Assembly: GCA_902795985.1 (NCBI GenBank)
Contig: CADBNG010000265.1
Coordinates: 1-8,143, forward strand
Direction of reading: 5' to 3'
Origin: an uncultured Lachnospiraceae bacterium
GTDB lineage: Bacteria > Bacillota_A > Clostridia > Lachnospirales > Lachnospiraceae
Length of the DNA stretch: 8,143 nucleotides
Part shown: positions 6,622 to 8,143 of the stretch, in pieces
Layout of the letters: each line of letters starts with the position of its first letter
Position numbering within the stretch: the stretch's first letter is position 1
Notes under the pieces: generated by a model
What the model was told of the DNA's origin: nothing
The model's input: only the letters and a program-made list of their open reading frames with translations
Databases searched by the model: none
Translations under genes and position numbers: made by a program

Positions 6622-6634
6622 GAATCTTTCCTCC

Positions 6635-7174
6635 TTACTTTGCGAACGGCATATTGAACAATGTTAACAGTTCACGCGCTTCCTCATCCGTCTTCGCGGT
6701 GGTGACGAAGATAACGTCCATTCCGCGGACCTTGTCGATCTTGTCATACTCGATCTCCGGGAAGATGAGCTGCTCGCGGATGCCGAGCGCATAGTTTCCT
6801 CTGCCGTCGAAAGCATTGGGGTTCACGCCGCGGAAGTCACGTACTCGCGGAAGAGCAAGGTTGATCAGACGATCCGCAAACTCATACATCTTTTCGCCGC
6901 GAAGGGTAACCTTGCATCCGATCGACATGCCTTCACGAAGCTTGAAGTTGGCGACCGATTTCTTGGCCTTGGTGATCACGGCCTTCTGACCGGTGATCTT
7001 CTCCAGATCCGCAACAGCGGAATCCAGGACCTTGGCGTTTTCCTTAGCTTCGCCGACGCCCATGTTCACAACGATCTTGTGCAGCTTCGGAACTTCCATG
7101 ATGTTCTTGTAGCCGAACTTCTTGATCATGGCGTCAACGATCTCATTCTGGTATAAATCTTTATATCTGCTCAC
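6635..7174 (-). CDS. rplE: 50S ribosomal protein L5
   Basis: L5 binds 5S rRNA and forms part of the central protuberance, contacting S13 across the subunit interface. The 179-residue product shows [20 protein letters not shown] (residues 26-45), then [20 protein letters not shown] and the segment [20 protein letters not shown]. It ends [11 protein letters not shown]. The start codon is GTG at 7172-7174, with AAGGAGG 7 nt upstream; no ATG is available near it. The gap from rplX is 17 nt. Length and sequence are typical, and the GTG start is the only departure from the neighbouring ATG starts in this operon. Confidence 0.97.
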   Translation of the reverse strand: MSRYKDLYQNEIVDAMIKKFGYKNIMEVPKLHKIVVNMGVGEAKENAKVLDSAVADLEKITGQKAVITKAKKSVANFKLREGMSIGCKVTLRGEKMYEFADRLINLALPRVRDFRGVNPNAFDGRGNYALGIREQLIFPEIEYDKIDKVRGMDVIFVTTAKTDEEARELLTLFNMPFAK

Positions 7175-7181
7175 AGTATGG

Positions 7182-7188
7182 CCTCCTT
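7182..7188 (-). promoter_or_regulatory. Ribosome binding site of rplE
   Basis: AAGGAGG lies 7 nt before the GTG at 7172-7174. It supports this GTG as the true start, giving the usual MSRYKDLYQ- type N terminus of L5. Confidence 0.85.
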
Positions 7189-7191
7189 ATC

Positions 7192-7500
7192 TCAATCCAG
7201 CACTTCGCCGGTGCTTTTGGCGATACGTACCTTTTTGCCGTCTTCGATCTTGAAACCGACGCGGGTAGCTTTGCCTTTATGAAGGTACATAACGTTCGAA
7301 AGGTCGATCGGAGCTTCTCTTGTGATGATGCCGCCATGCTGGTTGCGGCCGCTGGGCTTCTCATGTTTTTTGACCATGTTGACGCCCTCTACGAGCACTC
7401 TGCCGTTCTTGGCATCGATGGAAAGAACCTTTCCTTCCTTATCTTTGTCTTTTCCGGCAATGACTTTGACAGTATCGCCTGTTTTGATCTTAAGTGACAT
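7192..7500 (-). CDS. rplX: 50S ribosomal protein L24
   Basis: L24 initiates assembly of the large subunit and sits near the polypeptide exit tunnel. The 102-residue product contains a KOW motif, [20 protein letters not shown] (residues 6-25). It continues with [20 protein letters not shown] and [21 protein letters not shown], a standard bacterial L24 pattern. The ATG at 7498-7500 has AAGGAGG 6 nt upstream. It lies 11 nt after the rplN stop and ends in TGA, while the other complete genes here end in TAA. Nothing unusual otherwise. Confidence 0.97.
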   Translation of the reverse strand: MSLKIKTGDTVKVIAGKDKDKEGKVLSIDAKNGRVLVEGVNMVKKHEKPSGRNQHGGIITREAPIDLSNVMYLHKGKATRVGFKIEDGKKVRIAKSTGEVLD

Positions 7501-7511
7501 TGCCTTCCTCC

Positions 7512-7880
7512 TTATAATACTTCCGGCGCGAGTGAGACGATCTTCATGAAGTGTTTCTCACGAAGCTCTCTGGCCACCGGTCCGAAAATACGTGTTCCTC
7601 TCGGGGTGTTGTCCTCTTTCAGGATAACTGCTGCGTTCTCATCGAAGCGGATGTAGGATCCGTCTTTTCTGTGCGCGCCCTTGACCGTACGTACGACGAC
7701 CGCCTTGACAACGTCGCCCTTCTTGACCATACCGCCGGGAGTCGCGTCTTTCACCGTCGCGGTGATGACATCTCCGATGTTCGCATATCTTCTTTTGGAG
7801 CCGCCCATAACACGGATGCAAAGGATTTCCTTGGCACCGGTATTGTCAGCGACCTTAAGTCTGCTTTCCTGTTGAATCAT
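7512..7880 (-). CDS. rplN: 50S ribosomal protein L14
   Basis: L14 lies at the subunit interface of the 50S particle, forms an intersubunit bridge to 16S rRNA and is the docking site for the silencing factor RsfS. The 122-residue product is exactly the normal family length. It starts [18 protein letters not shown], continues [20 protein letters not shown], and has the later segments [17 protein letters not shown] and [15 protein letters not shown]. The ATG at 7878-7880 has GGAGG 10 nt upstream. The gap from rpsQ is 24 nt and the gap to rplX is 11 nt. Confidence 0.98.
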   Translation of the reverse strand: MIQQESRLKVADNTGAKEILCIRVMGGSKRRYANIGDVITATVKDATPGGMVKKGDVVKAVVVRTVKGAHRKDGSYIRFDENAAVILKEDNTPRGTRIFGPVARELREKHFMKIVSLAPEVL

Positions 7881-7904
7881 GCCTGTTTTTCCTCCACTAT
7901 CCTA

Positions 7905-8143
7905 TTATTTCGCTCTTTCAAGGACTTCGACGAGACGCCATCTCTTGTCCTTGGAAAGCGGACGGGTTTCCATTACTCTTACGGTGTCGCCTTCGTTGCA
8001 GATGTTCTCTGCGTCATGAGCCTTAAGCTTGTAGGTACGGGTAACGATCTTTTTGTAAAGCGGATGTTTCACACGGTTTTCAACGGCAACAACGATCGTC
8101 TTGTCCATCTTATTGCTTACGACTTTTCCGACACGTGTTTTTC
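7905..8143 (-). CDS. rpsQ: 30S ribosomal protein S17 (5' end outside window)
   Basis: S17 is an OB-fold primary 16S rRNA binder of the small subunit body. The reading frame continues upstream of the internal ATG at 8106-8108 to the window edge. The visible protein therefore begins [20 protein letters not shown], the conserved N-terminal region of S17, and about 78 residues are seen. From the usual length of 84-85, about six or seven residues with the true start are missing. Other family features are [18 protein letters not shown] and a C terminus [19 protein letters not shown]. The ATG at 8106-8108 is not the start, because homology extends before it. rplN follows after 24 nt, as in other spc operons. 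Confidence 0.96.
   Translation of the reverse strand, partial: KTRVGKVVSNKMDKTIVVAVENRVKHPLYKKIVTRTYKLKAHDAENICNEGDTVRVMETRPLSKDKRWRLVEVLERAK

Noticed and set aside
1..8143. Possible new defence, mobile or biosynthetic system
   Set aside because: Every gene is a recognised housekeeping gene. There is no transposase, integrase, CRISPR repeat, tRNA or rRNA, and no unknown coding region was found.

Overview
The window looks like chromosomal DNA from a low-to-mid GC Firmicute of class Clostridia, probably Lachnospiraceae or a close relative. The evidence is strong AGGAGG ribosome binding sites before almost every gene, a zinc-type (four-cysteine) S14, a four-cysteine zinc adenylate kinase, and an FtsZ that begins MLEI and carries the [10 protein letters not shown] segment I associate with Lachnospiraceae. 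The family assignment is inference from recalled protein features, not from a search.

All genes lie on the minus strand, so transcription runs from high to low coordinates. From 8143 down to 2484 is the classic spc-type ribosomal protein operon in canonical order: rpsQ (5' end cut by the window), rplN, rplX, rplE, rpsN (zinc type), rpsH, rplF, rplR, rpsE, rpmD, rplO, secY. Gaps are 0-25 nt, except for a 112-nt gap between rpsH and rplF that holds two hairpins. The products are subunits of the 30S and 50S particles, including the 5S rRNA binders L5 and L18, plus the SecY channel.

secY is followed by a strong intrinsic terminator (2388-2434). Next comes a 62-bp nearly perfect inverted-repeat element (2309-2370) that resembles a REP doublet. 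Then comes the group adk, map, infA, which normally continues the same operon. No convincing promoter for adk was seen, so these genes may depend on read-through.

The left end is the unusual part. infA is normally followed by rpmJ, rpsM, rpsK, rpsD, rpoA and rplQ. Here it is followed, after a 168-bp spacer with small inverted repeats and a plausible sigma-A promoter, by the start of ftsZ, which runs out of the window at position 1. This is either a real rearrangement of the ribosomal supercluster or an assembly join.

I found no sign of a new multi-gene system. The points worth a second look are the infA-ftsZ junction, the REP-like element with the adjacent terminator, and the hairpin-bearing rpsH-rplF gap. 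No stretch over 300 bases lacks a gene.
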